From: Arthrobacter sp. AZCC_0090 | Lineage (GTDB): Bacteria > Actinomycetota > Actinomycetes > Actinomycetales > Micrococcaceae | Length of the DNA stretch: 64,000 bases | Direction of reading: 5' to 3' | Assembly (NCBI RefSeq): GCF_014207375.1 | Contig: NZ_JACHEE010000012.1 | Coordinates: forward strand, 116,436-180,435 | Shown here: piece after piece, positions 16,727-25,558 of the stretch | How positions within the stretch are numbered: the first letter of the stretch is position 1 | Layout of the letters: each line of letters starts with the position of its first letter | The notes under the pieces: model-generated | Database searches by the model: none | Seen by the model: only the letters and a program-made list of their open reading frames with translations | What the model was told of the DNA's origin: nothing | Position numbers and translations under genes: made by a program

Positions 16727-17782
16727 TTACGTGTCCGCTTGAGCCCGGGGTAAGCTGGTCGAACCCCGTGTGACGAGCCTCGTTGCGAGCTCAACCCTGG
16801 GCCCCTCCGTGGTTGCGTCGATGCCTTCTCTCTGATTCGTTAGGCGCAGGAGCATGCGAAAGGCGGTCGCTCCCATTTCCTGAATAGGCTGCCTCACAGT
16901 GGTCAGTTGTGGTGTAGCCCAAGTTGCTTCGGGAATGTCGTCGAATCCGACGACGCTGACGTCCCCGGGGATGTTTAGCCCGAGGTAGCGCACGGCGTCG
17001 TAGACGCCGAGAGCCATCAGGTCCGACGCTGCGAAGATGGCCGTAGGCCTGTCCTCGCGGCTCAGGACGTCTACGGCGAAGTCGCGTGCCTCGTCGCGGT
17101 TCCAATCGCCGGCACCCACCAACCGAGGCTCGACGTGCAGGTCCGTGGCCGACAGGGCAGAGCGAAAACCGTCGAGGCGCGCTCGACTATAGAGGTGGTT
17201 CTTCACTCCTCCGATGAGGGCGAAATGCTTGTGCCCGAGGCTCAGTAGGTGCTCCGCCGCAATCCGTCCGCCTTCCCAGTTCGCCACGCCCACGCTCGCG
17301 GCACTACGCGGAGCCGGGCTCATCGGATCGACGAGGACCACGGGTATGCCAGCCGTATCGAGTGCACTCAGCTGTGTCGACGTGGGATCGACCAGGACGA
17401 CGATGGCTCCGGTTGACGGGCGGCGCAGGAGCCGGCTCACCCAGTCGCGGCCCGCGCGGGCGATCGTGAGGACCACGTCGCAGTCCGCGACCGCCGCGGC
17501 TTCTTCGACGCCAGCGAGGATGCTGTTGGCCCATGAGCCTTCGATGTTGCTCACCACAAGGTCGACGAGGCGAGGCGTGGCCGCGAGCGAGCGACCCACC
17601 GGGCGGGGTCCCTTAGCCTTCGCGTAGCCCATCTCCTGTGCGATCCGGACCACGCGTTCACGCGTTGCGAAGGACACGTCTGTCGCTCCGCGGAGCACCT
17701 TTGACACCGTCGGTGTGCTGAGGCCGGCCGCGGCTGCTACATCGGCCAAGGTCGGATTCTTGCCATCCGCTGCGGGACTCAT
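16727..17782 (-). CDS. LacI-family repressor of the sugar ABC/GH51 operon
   Basis: The 351-aa protein has the LacI helix-turn-helix near residues 11-55 (TLADVAAAAGLSTPTVSKVL) and a periplasmic-binding-like effector domain with VVLVDP and VVGFDDIPEA segments. The start at 17782 is chosen because the HTH lies right behind it; the longer frame upstream crosses the operators. It is divergent from the importer operon and shares its 133-bp control region. Confidence 0.9.
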   Translation of the reverse strand: MSPAADGKNPTLADVAAAAGLSTPTVSKVLRGATDVSFATRERVVRIAQEMGYAKAKGPRPVGRSLAATPRLVDLVVSNIEGSWANSILAGVEEAAAVADCDVVLTIARAGRDWVSRLLRRPSTGAIVVLVDPTSTQLSALDTAGIPVVLVDPMSPAPRSAASVGVANWEGGRIAAEHLLSLGHKHFALIGGVKNHLYSRARLDGFRSALSATDLHVEPRLVGAGDWNRDEARDFAVDVLSREDRPTAIFAASDLMALGVYDAVRYLGLNIPGDVSVVGFDDIPEATWATPQLTTVRQPIQEMGATAFRMLLRLTNQREGIDATTEGPRVELATRLVTRGSTSLPRAQADT

Positions 17783-17783
17783 G

Positions 17784-17869
17784 TTTTTGCGCAAAAAAGT
17801 TTTCCTTTGATCTCCAAATTGCGATATGTATACTCTCTCTGCGCAAAAGGATATTTGAAAATTGCGCAA
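17784..17869 (+). promoter_or_regulatory. Divergent control region: three TGCGCA operators and a promoter
   Basis: Three CG-centred palindromic boxes are visible: TTTTTGCGCAAAAA (17784-17797, perfect), TGCGCAAAA (17840-17848) and ATTGCGCAAC (17861-17870, TTGCGCAA core perfect). A plus-strand promoter fits TTGATC (17807-17812), 16 bp, TATACT (17829-17834). The second box would cover the transcription start, a classical repression geometry. Confidence 0.65.
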
Positions 17870-17915
17870 CTTTTCAATAGTCGATGGCCCGGTGGCGGGT
17901 CGAGGAGGAAAGTCG

Positions 17916-19226
17916 ATGGAGACTTCACGTTTTACTACATCGAGGCGGGGCTTCTTGGGCCTTGTCGGAACCGGCGCGGCCGTCGCTGCTCTTGCGGCCT
18001 GCTCGACTGGGGGCGGTGGCGGTGGGGCGAGTGCCAGTTTGAAGTTCTGGAACATGCCCTGGGGTACTCCCGCGTTCAACACGCTCGACAGCAAGATCAC
18101 CCTTGGCTACAAGCCGGAGTCGGGGCTTCCTGCGGCGACGTATCAGGCAATCCAGTGGGCAAACTTCAACCAGACGTTCTCGTCTGCCCTCGCGTCGAAG
18201 ACCGGGCCCGCCATCTCCTCGGGCGGCGGAACCCAGGCGTTCCAATTCGCCAAGCAAGGCTTTATCGCTCCCGCGGACGGCCTCATCGAGAGCTGGAAAT
18301 CCAATGGCATCTACGATGACTTCCTCCCTGGAGTCCTCGACGCGATGAAGACCGACGCCGGATACGTCGCCGTTCCGTACAACCTTGACATGCGGGTGAA
18401 CTGGTACAACAAGGAGCTCCTCGAAAAGGCGGGCGCGACTCCTCCCACCGACTGGCAGTCCTACCTCGACGCAGCGGCCGCTCTGAAGAAGATCGACGTG
18501 TACGGGTTCGCGGCTAACGGCAACGCCAGTGGCGGTAACGCCTTCCAGATGATCGTGGGCCTGATGATCAACAACGGCGGCGGCATCTTCGACGAGGAGC
18601 ACAAGCCGAATCTGGTGACCGCCGCGAACATCGAAGCGCTCGAGTTCGTGCGCGAGAACATCAGCAAGGGCTACATGGACCCTGCCGCCATCAGCTACAC
18701 GGCGACGAACGCGAACTCGCAGTGGAAGGCCGAGAAGTTCGGCATGGGCTTCGACGTCCCCAACCTCGCGGCCAACGTCGGTGGAGCGTCCTCATCGCAG
18801 TTGGTGGTCGGCGATCCGCTCACTAGCGCCAGCGGCAAAAAGGGCGCCCTGTATTTCCCGAACAACATCATGATGTACAAGAACACGCCTAGCCAGAAGG
18901 GCTCGGAGGCGTTCATGACCTATTACTACCAGAACATGAAGGCCCTATGGACCCAGAACACCGGCATCGGCCTCCCGGTTCTGAAATCAATCGCGGCGAC
19001 CCCGGAATTCCAGTCGGACCCAAACGCAGTCAAGATCGTCAAGATGTGGCAGCCCATCGCCAAGACCTGGGCGGCGCCCGGTGGAACCGCCCTTTTCTCG
19101 AACATCTCTTACGTCGACAGCACGCCTGCCATCTCCGACTTCGGCCAGAACGTTCTCTCGGGTAAGTCTGCGAAGGACGCCCTGACGACATTCCAGTCGA
19201 CGTTGACGTCGCTCATCAAGGACTGA
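17916..19226 (+). CDS. Sugar-binding lipoprotein of a CUT1 ABC importer
   Basis: The 436-aa protein begins with a twin-arginine motif (SRRGFLG), a hydrophobic stretch and a lipobox ending LAACS, so it is exported by Tat and lipid-anchored. The mature part has the family-1 solute-binding layout (FWNMPWG near the start, NWYNKELLEKAGATPPT in the middle). It captures an extracellular sugar for the two permeases downstream. A GGAGGAA ribosome site supports ATG 17916. The GH51 gene in the same unit suggests an arabinose-containing oligosaccharide. Confidence 0.85.
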   Translation: METSRFTTSRRGFLGLVGTGAAVAALAACSTGGGGGGASASLKFWNMPWGTPAFNTLDSKITLGYKPESGLPAATYQAIQWANFNQTFSSALASKTGPAISSGGGTQAFQFAKQGFIAPADGLIESWKSNGIYDDFLPGVLDAMKTDAGYVAVPYNLDMRVNWYNKELLEKAGATPPTDWQSYLDAAAALKKIDVYGFAANGNASGGNAFQMIVGLMINNGGGIFDEEHKPNLVTAANIEALEFVRENISKGYMDPAAISYTATNANSQWKAEKFGMGFDVPNLAANVGGASSSQLVVGDPLTSASGKKGALYFPNNIMMYKNTPSQKGSEAFMTYYYQNMKALWTQNTGIGLPVLKSIAATPEFQSDPNAVKIVKMWQPIAKTWAAPGGTALFSNISYVDSTPAISDFGQNVLSGKSAKDALTTFQSTLTSLIKD

Positions 19227-19229
19227 ACC

Positions 19230-20204
19230 ATGACATCCACGAGCATCGCCGAGAGCGTCAAACGCGCACGCCGTGGGGTCGGACCGGCCGGGGCGGGACG
19301 CAAGCCCGGTCCGGCGCCCGCCGCTCGGGCTAGGAAACGGTTTACACCGCGCACCTGGACACTCATAGCATTCGCAGCACCATCGCTCATCCTCCTCCTG
19401 CTCCTGAACGTCTACCCGCTCGTCTATGCCTTGATTCAAGCACTCCATGACGGAACCCTTCTCGAAACCGGGCCCTTCGTCGGATTGAAGAATTTCGGCG
19501 ACGTACTCGCCCAGCCCTCGTTCTGGTCGGAGACGTCCTTCACCGTCGTCTTCACGGTCGTTGGCGTGTTCGGCTCCTGGCTCGTCGGACTCGCACTGAG
19601 CCTGCTGCTTCGCACCCACATCCCGGCAGGCGGACTGTTCAAGGTACTGCTTCTCCTGCCGTGGATCGTTCCCACGGTGGTCTCCGCGACGTCGTGGAAC
19701 TGGCTGGTTGCAACACCCCAGAGCCCGCTTCCCGTGATCGCGGAGCATCTAGGCTTCGGAAACGTGCTCTTCCTGGCAGACCCGATGCTTGCGCAGGTCG
19801 TCGTCTGCCTCTTCAAAGTGTGGATTTCGTTCCCGTTCATGATGATGATGATGTCGTCGGCTCTCGCCTCAGTCGACACGAACGTCTACGAGGCGGCGAA
19901 GGTCGACGGGGCGACAGGGTGGCAGTCGTTCCGGCTCATAACACTCCCGCTGATTGCGCGCACGACGTTTGTGTCGTGGATTCTGATGACGATCTTCTGC
20001 GTGAACGACTTCCCGACGATCTTCCTGCTCACCGGCGGGGGTCCGGCACATGCGACGACGTCGCTGGTCCTCCTCGCCTATCTCACTGTGTTCCAGAACT
20101 TCCAGACCGGGCCCGGCGTCGCCATCGCGTTCTTGATGACGTTCGTCCTCGTGGTGATCTCGGTCGTTCTTTACCGCCAGATCCGAAAGGTCAACGTCGA
20201 ATGA
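19230..20204 (+). CDS. ABC sugar permease (MalF-like)
   Basis: The 324-aa protein has six predicted membrane helices after a basic Arg/Pro-rich N-terminus. The EAA loop reads YEAAKVDGATGWQSFRLITLP, which contacts the ATPase. It starts three bases after the binding-protein stop. No ATPase is encoded in the operon, so a shared MsiK-type ATPase elsewhere is expected, as is usual for actinobacterial CUT1 systems. Confidence 0.85.
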   Translation: MTSTSIAESVKRARRGVGPAGAGRKPGPAPAARARKRFTPRTWTLIAFAAPSLILLLLLNVYPLVYALIQALHDGTLLETGPFVGLKNFGDVLAQPSFWSETSFTVVFTVVGVFGSWLVGLALSLLLRTHIPAGGLFKVLLLLPWIVPTVVSATSWNWLVATPQSPLPVIAEHLGFGNVLFLADPMLAQVVVCLFKVWISFPFMMMMMSSALASVDTNVYEAAKVDGATGWQSFRLITLPLIARTTFVSWILMTIFCVNDFPTIFLLTGGGPAHATTSLVLLAYLTVFQNFQTGPGVAIAFLMTFVLVVISVVLYRQIRKVNVE

Positions 20205-21097
20205 TAACGACCAGTGCTCCCCAAGAAGAAGTCCGAACTGGACACAGGGACAGGAGCGGGCCTCCGGCCGACCGCCAGACCTCTCAGGACATCCGTCAGA
20301 GAGGCAAGTGGCCCCGCTTCGTCTTGATCCTGCTCATGACCGCCGTCGTCCTGGTCCCGATCGTCGCCGTCTTCGGACTGTCGCTGACACCGTCACTCGG
20401 CTCGAATGCAGAAGGTCTCACCTTCGAGAACTTCGGGAACATCTTCACGCAGACGGCGGTCCTGACCTGGCTCGGCAACAGCCTTGTCATCACCGCCTTC
20501 ACCGTCGTTGTCGCCGTCGCGGTCGCGGCTCCCGCCGGTTACGTTCTGTCCAGGTCCCGCAACCGGCTCGTGTCGGGATATTCGCTCATCCTGTTCGTCG
20601 TGCAGTCCTTGCCTGTCGTCACCTCGGCGATACCGCTCTTCATCTTGTTCGCGAACCTCGGGTTGGTCGACAGCCTCTTTGGCGTCGTGATCATCTACGT
20701 CGGTGCCACGATGTCGGTCGCCATCTGGATGATGGCCGCCTACTACGACTCCATCCCCATCGCTCTCGAAGAAGCCGCCTGGATAGACGGTGCCTCGATC
20801 TTCGGTTCGTTCACCCGCATCGTCCTCCGGAACTCCCTGCCGGGCATCCTCTCAACCGCGATCTTCTCGTTTCTCCTGGCCTGGAACGATTACCTCATCG
20901 CCGTCGTGTTCCTCCGGTCCGACCCGAATTACACCCTTCCGGTCGGCTTGGAATCCTTCTTCCAGCAGAATGCCACCAACTGGGGACTCGTCATGGCGGT
21001 CGCCGTCGTGATGATGCTCCCGCCGATCATCCTGTTCGCGTTCCTCAACAAGCACTTCTCGATCGGCGGAATCGGCGGGTCGCTTTCCAGCCGCTGA
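20201..21097 (+). CDS. ABC sugar permease (MalG-like)
   Basis: The 298-aa second permease overlaps the first by four bases (ATGA). It has six hydrophobic helices and the EAA loop EEAAWIDGASIFGSFTRIVLR. It forms the heterodimeric membrane pore with the product of 19230. The long in-frame extension upstream is only a shadow of the MalF-like gene. Confidence 0.85.
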   Translation: MITTSAPQEEVRTGHRDRSGPPADRQTSQDIRQRGKWPRFVLILLMTAVVLVPIVAVFGLSLTPSLGSNAEGLTFENFGNIFTQTAVLTWLGNSLVITAFTVVVAVAVAAPAGYVLSRSRNRLVSGYSLILFVVQSLPVVTSAIPLFILFANLGLVDSLFGVVIIYVGATMSVAIWMMAAYYDSIPIALEEAAWIDGASIFGSFTRIVLRNSLPGILSTAIFSFLLAWNDYLIAVVFLRSDPNYTLPVGLESFFQQNATNWGLVMAVAVVMMLPPIILFAFLNKHFSIGGIGGSLSSR

Positions 21098-21154
21098 GCG
21101 ACGCCTGCAAGAACGCATCAACGAACCATGTCGCATGGCGGCAGCAAGGAAAAC

Positions 21155-21871
21155 ATGAGTACCCCTGATCCACGATTCACGACCAAAACCGCACTTGTCG
21201 TGCGCGGCGGTTGGGACGGGCACCAGCCCGTCGAGGCCACAAACTTCTTCATCCCGTTCCTCGAGGCGCGCGGCTACACGGTGCGTGTGGAGGAATCACC
21301 CGCGGTCTATGCTGACAGCTACTACATGCCCTCGGTCGACCTCATCGTCCAGTCGAACACGATGACCTCGATCGAGAAGGAAGAGTTCGAAGGTCTTCAG
21401 TCCGCCGTCGAAGCGGGAACGGGACTCGCAGGCTGGCATGGCGGCATCGCCGACTCCTATCGCAACAACTCCGACTATCTGCAGTTGATCGGAGGTCAGT
21501 TCGCTGCGCACCCCGGCAAAGCTCCCGGAGAGCTCACCGGCGATCAGTCCGACAACTATCGTCCTCACACCATCAACATGACCGAAGCGGCAGCCTCGCA
21601 CCCCATCACCGAAGGCATCACCAACTTCGAGCTGACCACTGAGCAGTACTGGGTACTCCACGACGACTACAACGACGTGCTAGCGACCACCACCCAAGCC
21701 GTCCGGCCCTGGGATCCGTGGAAACGCGAAATCACCTCACCCGCCATCTGGACCAGGCAGTGGGGCGAGGGCCGCATCTTCGTCTCTACGCCCGGTCACC
21801 GTGTCGACATCCTCGAGAACCCGAACGTCAAAACCATCATCGAAAGGGGATTGCTGTGGGCGTCCCGCTAA
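21155..21871 (+). CDS. ThuA-domain protein
   Basis: The protein is about 238 aa with a ThuA (glutamine-amidotransferase-like) fold: VVRGGWDGHQPV at the start, then GTGLAGWHGGIADSY, and FELTTEQYWVLHDDYN. ThuA proteins accompany disaccharide dehydrogenases in trehalose and sucrose catabolism, where they help process keto-sugar intermediates. ATG 21155 has an AAGGAAAAC ribosome site; 21128 is an alternative. It overlaps the following Gfo/Idh gene. Confidence 0.8.
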   Translation: MSTPDPRFTTKTALVVRGGWDGHQPVEATNFFIPFLEARGYTVRVEESPAVYADSYYMPSVDLIVQSNTMTSIEKEEFEGLQSAVEAGTGLAGWHGGIADSYRNNSDYLQLIGGQFAAHPGKAPGELTGDQSDNYRPHTINMTEAAASHPITEGITNFELTTEQYWVLHDDYNDVLATTTQAVRPWDPWKREITSPAIWTRQWGEGRIFVSTPGHRVDILENPNVKTIIERGLLWASR

Positions 21872-22953
21872 CCGTCGGAGTGATCGGCGTCGGAAAGATC
21901 AGCGAACAGTACTTCGAGAGCCTCCCGAAGCTGCCCGGTCTCAAGCTCGTCGCTGTCGCAGACATCAACGAAGAACGTGCGCACGAGGTCGCGGCCGAGC
22001 AGGGTGTTGAAGCCCTGACAGTCGATGAGCTCCTCGCCGACGACCGAATCGACTCGATCATCAACCTGACCATCCCCGCAGCGCACATCGAAGTCGGGAC
22101 GCGGGCGCTCCACGCCGGCAAGCACGTCTTTGCCGAGAAGCCCCTTGCGCTGTCCCCGGAAGAAGCCCTCCCCATGCTGGAGCTTGCCGACTCTTTGGGA
22201 CTTCGAGTCGGTAGTGCCCCCGATACGGTCCTCGGTACGGGCGTCCAAACTGCCCTGCAGCTGCTCAACTCAGGTGCCATCGGCGCGCCGGTAGCGGCGC
22301 AAGTTCACTGGTCCGCACCGGGACACGAACGCTGGCACCCGTCACCACTCTTCTACTACCAACCCGGCGGCGGCCCACTATTCGATATGGGTCCCTACTA
22401 CCTGACCAGCCTCGTCATGTTCTTCGGACCGGTCGTCCGCGTATCGGGAGTGGCCACTAGGTCCGACCGTGCGCGAACCGTCGAGACCGGCCCCCTGGCC
22501 GGCACTCCGATTCCCGTGGAGATCGACACCCATGTCAGCGCGATCCTCGAGCACGCGAACGGGGTGACCACCACGATCACGGTCAGCTTCGAAGTCTGGG
22601 CGACCCGGACACCGCTCTTCGAGATCTACGGCACCGATGGTACCATCGCTGTCCCAGACCCGAACCGATTCTCCGACCCCGTCGAACTCGTGACCAGTGA
22701 AGAACCGGAACGGCGTGAGGTGCCAACCTCTGCTGGTTACGAGGACGCCGGGCGAGGTTACGGCCTCGCAGACATGGCCAGAGCCATCAAGACAGACCGC
22801 CCACATCGAGCCTCCGGACGGGTAGCGTTCCACGTCCTCGAGGTCATGGATGCCATCACGCGCGCGAGTCAAGAGCGTCGGGTCATTGAAGTGGACAGCA
22901 CGGTCGACAGACCGGCCGTCGTGCCCTTTGGCGCGGCACCCGACACTTGGTAG
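21856..22953 (+). CDS. Gfo/Idh/MocA-family sugar dehydrogenase
   Basis: The 365-aa oxidoreductase has the Rossmann motif GVIGVGKISEQYF, the EKPLAL motif with the catalytic lysine, and GGGPLFDMGPYYL in the second domain. The start is GTG 21856, within the end of thuA and after AAAGGGG, so the two are coupled. With ThuA it likely oxidises the imported sugar to a keto-derivative before hydrolysis or further catabolism (inferred from thuAB logic). Confidence 0.85.
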   Translation: MGVPLTVGVIGVGKISEQYFESLPKLPGLKLVAVADINEERAHEVAAEQGVEALTVDELLADDRIDSIINLTIPAAHIEVGTRALHAGKHVFAEKPLALSPEEALPMLELADSLGLRVGSAPDTVLGTGVQTALQLLNSGAIGAPVAAQVHWSAPGHERWHPSPLFYYQPGGGPLFDMGPYYLTSLVMFFGPVVRVSGVATRSDRARTVETGPLAGTPIPVEIDTHVSAILEHANGVTTTITVSFEVWATRTPLFEIYGTDGTIAVPDPNRFSDPVELVTSEEPERREVPTSAGYEDAGRGYGLADMARAIKTDRPHRASGRVAFHVLEVMDAITRASQERRVIEVDSTVDRPAVVPFGAAPDTW

Positions 22954-23046
22954 CTGCGCGAATCGCGTATGGCGCACCGCGCCCTCTTCCGGCTCATCGT
23001 CCGGAAACCTAGCTGAATCTACTCATAGACTTTGGAGAAATTGACC

Positions 23047-24645
23047 ATGGCATCTTCGCCCCGGCTCGTCGTCAATCTGGATATCGCGGGCCCCACTATC
23101 AGCCGTCATGTCTACGGCCATTTCGCTGAACACTTGGGCCGTTGTATCTACGGCGGTTTCTGGGTGGGGGAGGACAGCGGGATCCCCAACACCCGGGGCA
23201 TCCGGAATGACGTCGTGGAAGCTCTGCGCGAACTCCGGATCCCCAATCTGCGCTGGCCGGGCGGCTGCTTCGCCGACGAATACCATTGGCGTGACGGCGT
23301 CGGCCCCCGCGAGCAGCGCCCGCGCATGGTCAATTCCCATTGGGGCGACGTTGTTGAGGATAACTCCTTCGGTACTCATGAGTTCATGGACCTCTGCGAA
23401 ATGCTCGGCGCGGACGCCTACGTCAACGGCAATGTGGGTTCCGGCACAGTCCAGGAGATGAGCGAGTGGATCGAATACCTCACCCGCGCCGATGACTCAC
23501 CCATGGCCGCCCTCCGACGGCAGAACGGCCAGGACGAGCCCTGGAAGGTCCCTTTCTTCGGCATCGGCAACGAGCCCTGGGGGTGTGGTGGCCACTTCCG
23601 CGCGGAGGCGTATGCAGATGTGGCCCGGCAGTACAGCACGTTCGTCCGTTCCCACAATGGAAACGAGGTGTACCGGATCGCAGCCGGTGCCAACGCCGAT
23701 GACGTGGCCTGGACCAAGGCCCTGATGGAGGTGCTGCATGACAAGGGAGGTGTGGACCGCAAGGCGTTCCCATATCAAGGGATTTCCCTGCATTACTACA
23801 CAATGTCCGGCCACTGGGACGCGAAGGGCTCTGCCACCGAATTCAGCGAGGAAGAGTACTGGAAGACCGTCAAGGCAGCCCAGCAGATCGAGACCCTGCT
23901 GAGTGCCCACTCGACCATGATGGACGTCTACGACCCGCACAAAGCAGTGGGTCTGGTCCTGGATGAGTGGGGTACGTGGTGGGACGTGGAGCCCGGCACC
24001 AACCCCGGCTTCCTGTATCAGCAGAACACCATGCGGGACGCCCTGGTGGCGGCCATCCACTTCGACTCCTTCCACCGCCACGCGGACCGCCTGGTCATGG
24101 CCAACATCGCCCAAACCGTCAACGTCCTTCAAGCCATGTTGCTCACCGACCCGGAGAGCGGCGCCCTGGTCAAGACCCCCACCTTCCACGTCTTCGCCAT
24201 GAACGCCGGTCACCAGGACGCCGCGGTGCTGCACACGCACATGGACTCCGGCGCCCCGCATGAGCTGGATGGTGCCCAGCTCCCGACATTTACTGCGTCT
24301 GCCAGCACCAAGGATGGCCAGGTACTCATCTCCGTGGCCAATCTTGGGCTGGAGGATGAGAGCGAGGTGGTCCTGGATCTGCGTGGCGGCCGGCTGGAGC
24401 AAGTGGAGGCCCTGGTACTCGGCGGAGACAGCGTCGCAGCGTTCAATGCGCCTGCCCATCCCTACGCCGTCGCACCCCGTCCGCTGGAGGTGAAGGAACG
24501 CGACAGCCAGCTGGTACTCCGCCTGCCGGCCCACTCGTTCGCCACGGTTCGCGGCGCACTGGCCGGTCAGATGCCCGAGACTGTTGCTGCCGCCGCGGTG
24601 GCCACCGCTTCAACCATGGGCAGCAAGCCATGCCTCAACTGCTGA
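23047..24645 (+). CDS. abfA: GH51 alpha-L-arabinofuranosidase
   Basis: The 532-aa protein has no signal peptide and fits intracellular GH51 enzymes that release arabinose from imported arabino-oligosaccharides. Family landmarks are HVYGHFAEHLGRCIYGGFW, RWPGGCFADEYHW, the acid/base glutamate in FFGIGNEPWGCGG and the nucleophile glutamate in LVLDEWGTWWD. A GGAGAAA ribosome site precedes ATG 23047. It follows the importer genes on the same strand, 93 bases after the Gfo/Idh stop. Confidence 0.92.
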   Translation: MASSPRLVVNLDIAGPTISRHVYGHFAEHLGRCIYGGFWVGEDSGIPNTRGIRNDVVEALRELRIPNLRWPGGCFADEYHWRDGVGPREQRPRMVNSHWGDVVEDNSFGTHEFMDLCEMLGADAYVNGNVGSGTVQEMSEWIEYLTRADDSPMAALRRQNGQDEPWKVPFFGIGNEPWGCGGHFRAEAYADVARQYSTFVRSHNGNEVYRIAAGANADDVAWTKALMEVLHDKGGVDRKAFPYQGISLHYYTMSGHWDAKGSATEFSEEEYWKTVKAAQQIETLLSAHSTMMDVYDPHKAVGLVLDEWGTWWDVEPGTNPGFLYQQNTMRDALVAAIHFDSFHRHADRLVMANIAQTVNVLQAMLLTDPESGALVKTPTFHVFAMNAGHQDAAVLHTHMDSGAPHELDGAQLPTFTASASTKDGQVLISVANLGLEDESEVVLDLRGGRLEQVEALVLGGDSVAAFNAPAHPYAVAPRPLEVKERDSQLVLRLPAHSFATVRGALAGQMPETVAAAAVATASTMGSKPCLNC

Positions 24646-24936
24646 GCAGTGATACGGCAACAGGTACCCCATCGTGCCCTGGTTGCGGTGGGGCGCAAGG
24701 GGCCCCGATGGCCCCGGCGCGTATCCGGGTAACGGTGCAGGAACCGCGCATATCGGCCGCGCTAAAAGTCTCCGTTAGCGCCGCAGGCTTTCCGAGGCAG
24801 TTCGCGGAAGGTGTCCAGATTCAAGGCCGAGAAGCGTCCCTGGTGGGTGAATCCGCAGCGCTCAGCAGGGCATGGTGACGGACACGGGCAGGGCGGGCAT
24901 TACTGGGGGACGCAATTGCAACCGACTCACTTTTAA
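24646..24936. other. Intergenic, no supported gene
   Basis: GC-rich spacer after the GH51 gene. A short frame has no ribosome site or recognisable product. No clear terminator is visible. Confidence 0.4.
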
Positions 24937-25035
24937 CTCATCCTAATCGGCGACAATCAAGCGCGCGGTGGCCCGATAGCATGCGTTGATTGGGTCCGGT
25001 TCGAGACCCCTCAGGACCAATACGATAAGGCTGCC

Positions 25036-25338
25036 GTGGTGCTCATCGGAAAGTCTGTTGGCGAGGTCGGCGAGACCACCATTTACTGTTCCAAGGCCGC
25101 AACCCACCTTGTTGAAGTCGAGCAGGTTCTCAAGGGGGAGCCCGGAGAGGGGAACCTGCGCATCTCATCCATGCCCCAGACCTGCTCTGGAAGCGAGTCC
25201 TACCTCGACGGCGATCCGCTCGATACCAGTCAGAGGGTTATCATTATTGCGACCAAGCAGGGCGGCGAGTGGTTCACAATGACCCCCGCACAAGGAGTCT
25301 TGCCTTTCCCACAAGGCTCAGGGCTTCCCTTTCACTGA
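25036..25338 (+). CDS. Hypothetical secreted-type protein, 5' end uncertain
   Basis: The reading frame has good codon use and the pattern of an actinobacterial exported protein (THLVEVEQVLKGEPGEG, MPQTCSGSESY, ATKQGGEWFTMTPAQG). GTG 25036 is the first usual start, but the frame is open back to 24937 and already reads plausibly there (ACVDWVRFETPQDQYDKAAV). The signal peptide expected in front is absent, so the gene may have lost its 5' end. Function unknown. Confidence 0.5.
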   Translation: MVLIGKSVGEVGETTIYCSKAATHLVEVEQVLKGEPGEGNLRISSMPQTCSGSESYLDGDPLDTSQRVIIIATKQGGEWFTMTPAQGVLPFPQGSGLPFH

Positions 25339-25558
25339 GCCCAGCCCTTGCCCATGAACTGCCGATAAATCCCTTAGACATACTCTCGTGTAGTTGTCAC
25401 CAGCCTTGACATTGGGACGGCGGCTATTGGTTCGGATGCTATTCGGTAAGTTGCCGGTACCCTTCATCCTGTTGCTATACGGGACGCATCCACAGTTGGC
25501 TTCGGGGTTCCCGTCCTGAGGACCTCCGGCGACGCGGAAAAGGTTTAGTCTCGGAGGT

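Noticed and set aside
19661..20200. A 478-aa permease starting at 19661
   Set aside because: The first 180 codons are the out-of-frame shadow of the first permease; the real start is the ATGA overlap at 20201.
24980..25020. A tRNA-like GGTTCGAGACC motif before the hypothetical gene at 25036
   Set aside because: The stem does not pair as a T-arm, and the same bases read in frame as plausible coding sequence (WVRFETPQDQYD) continuous with the gene.
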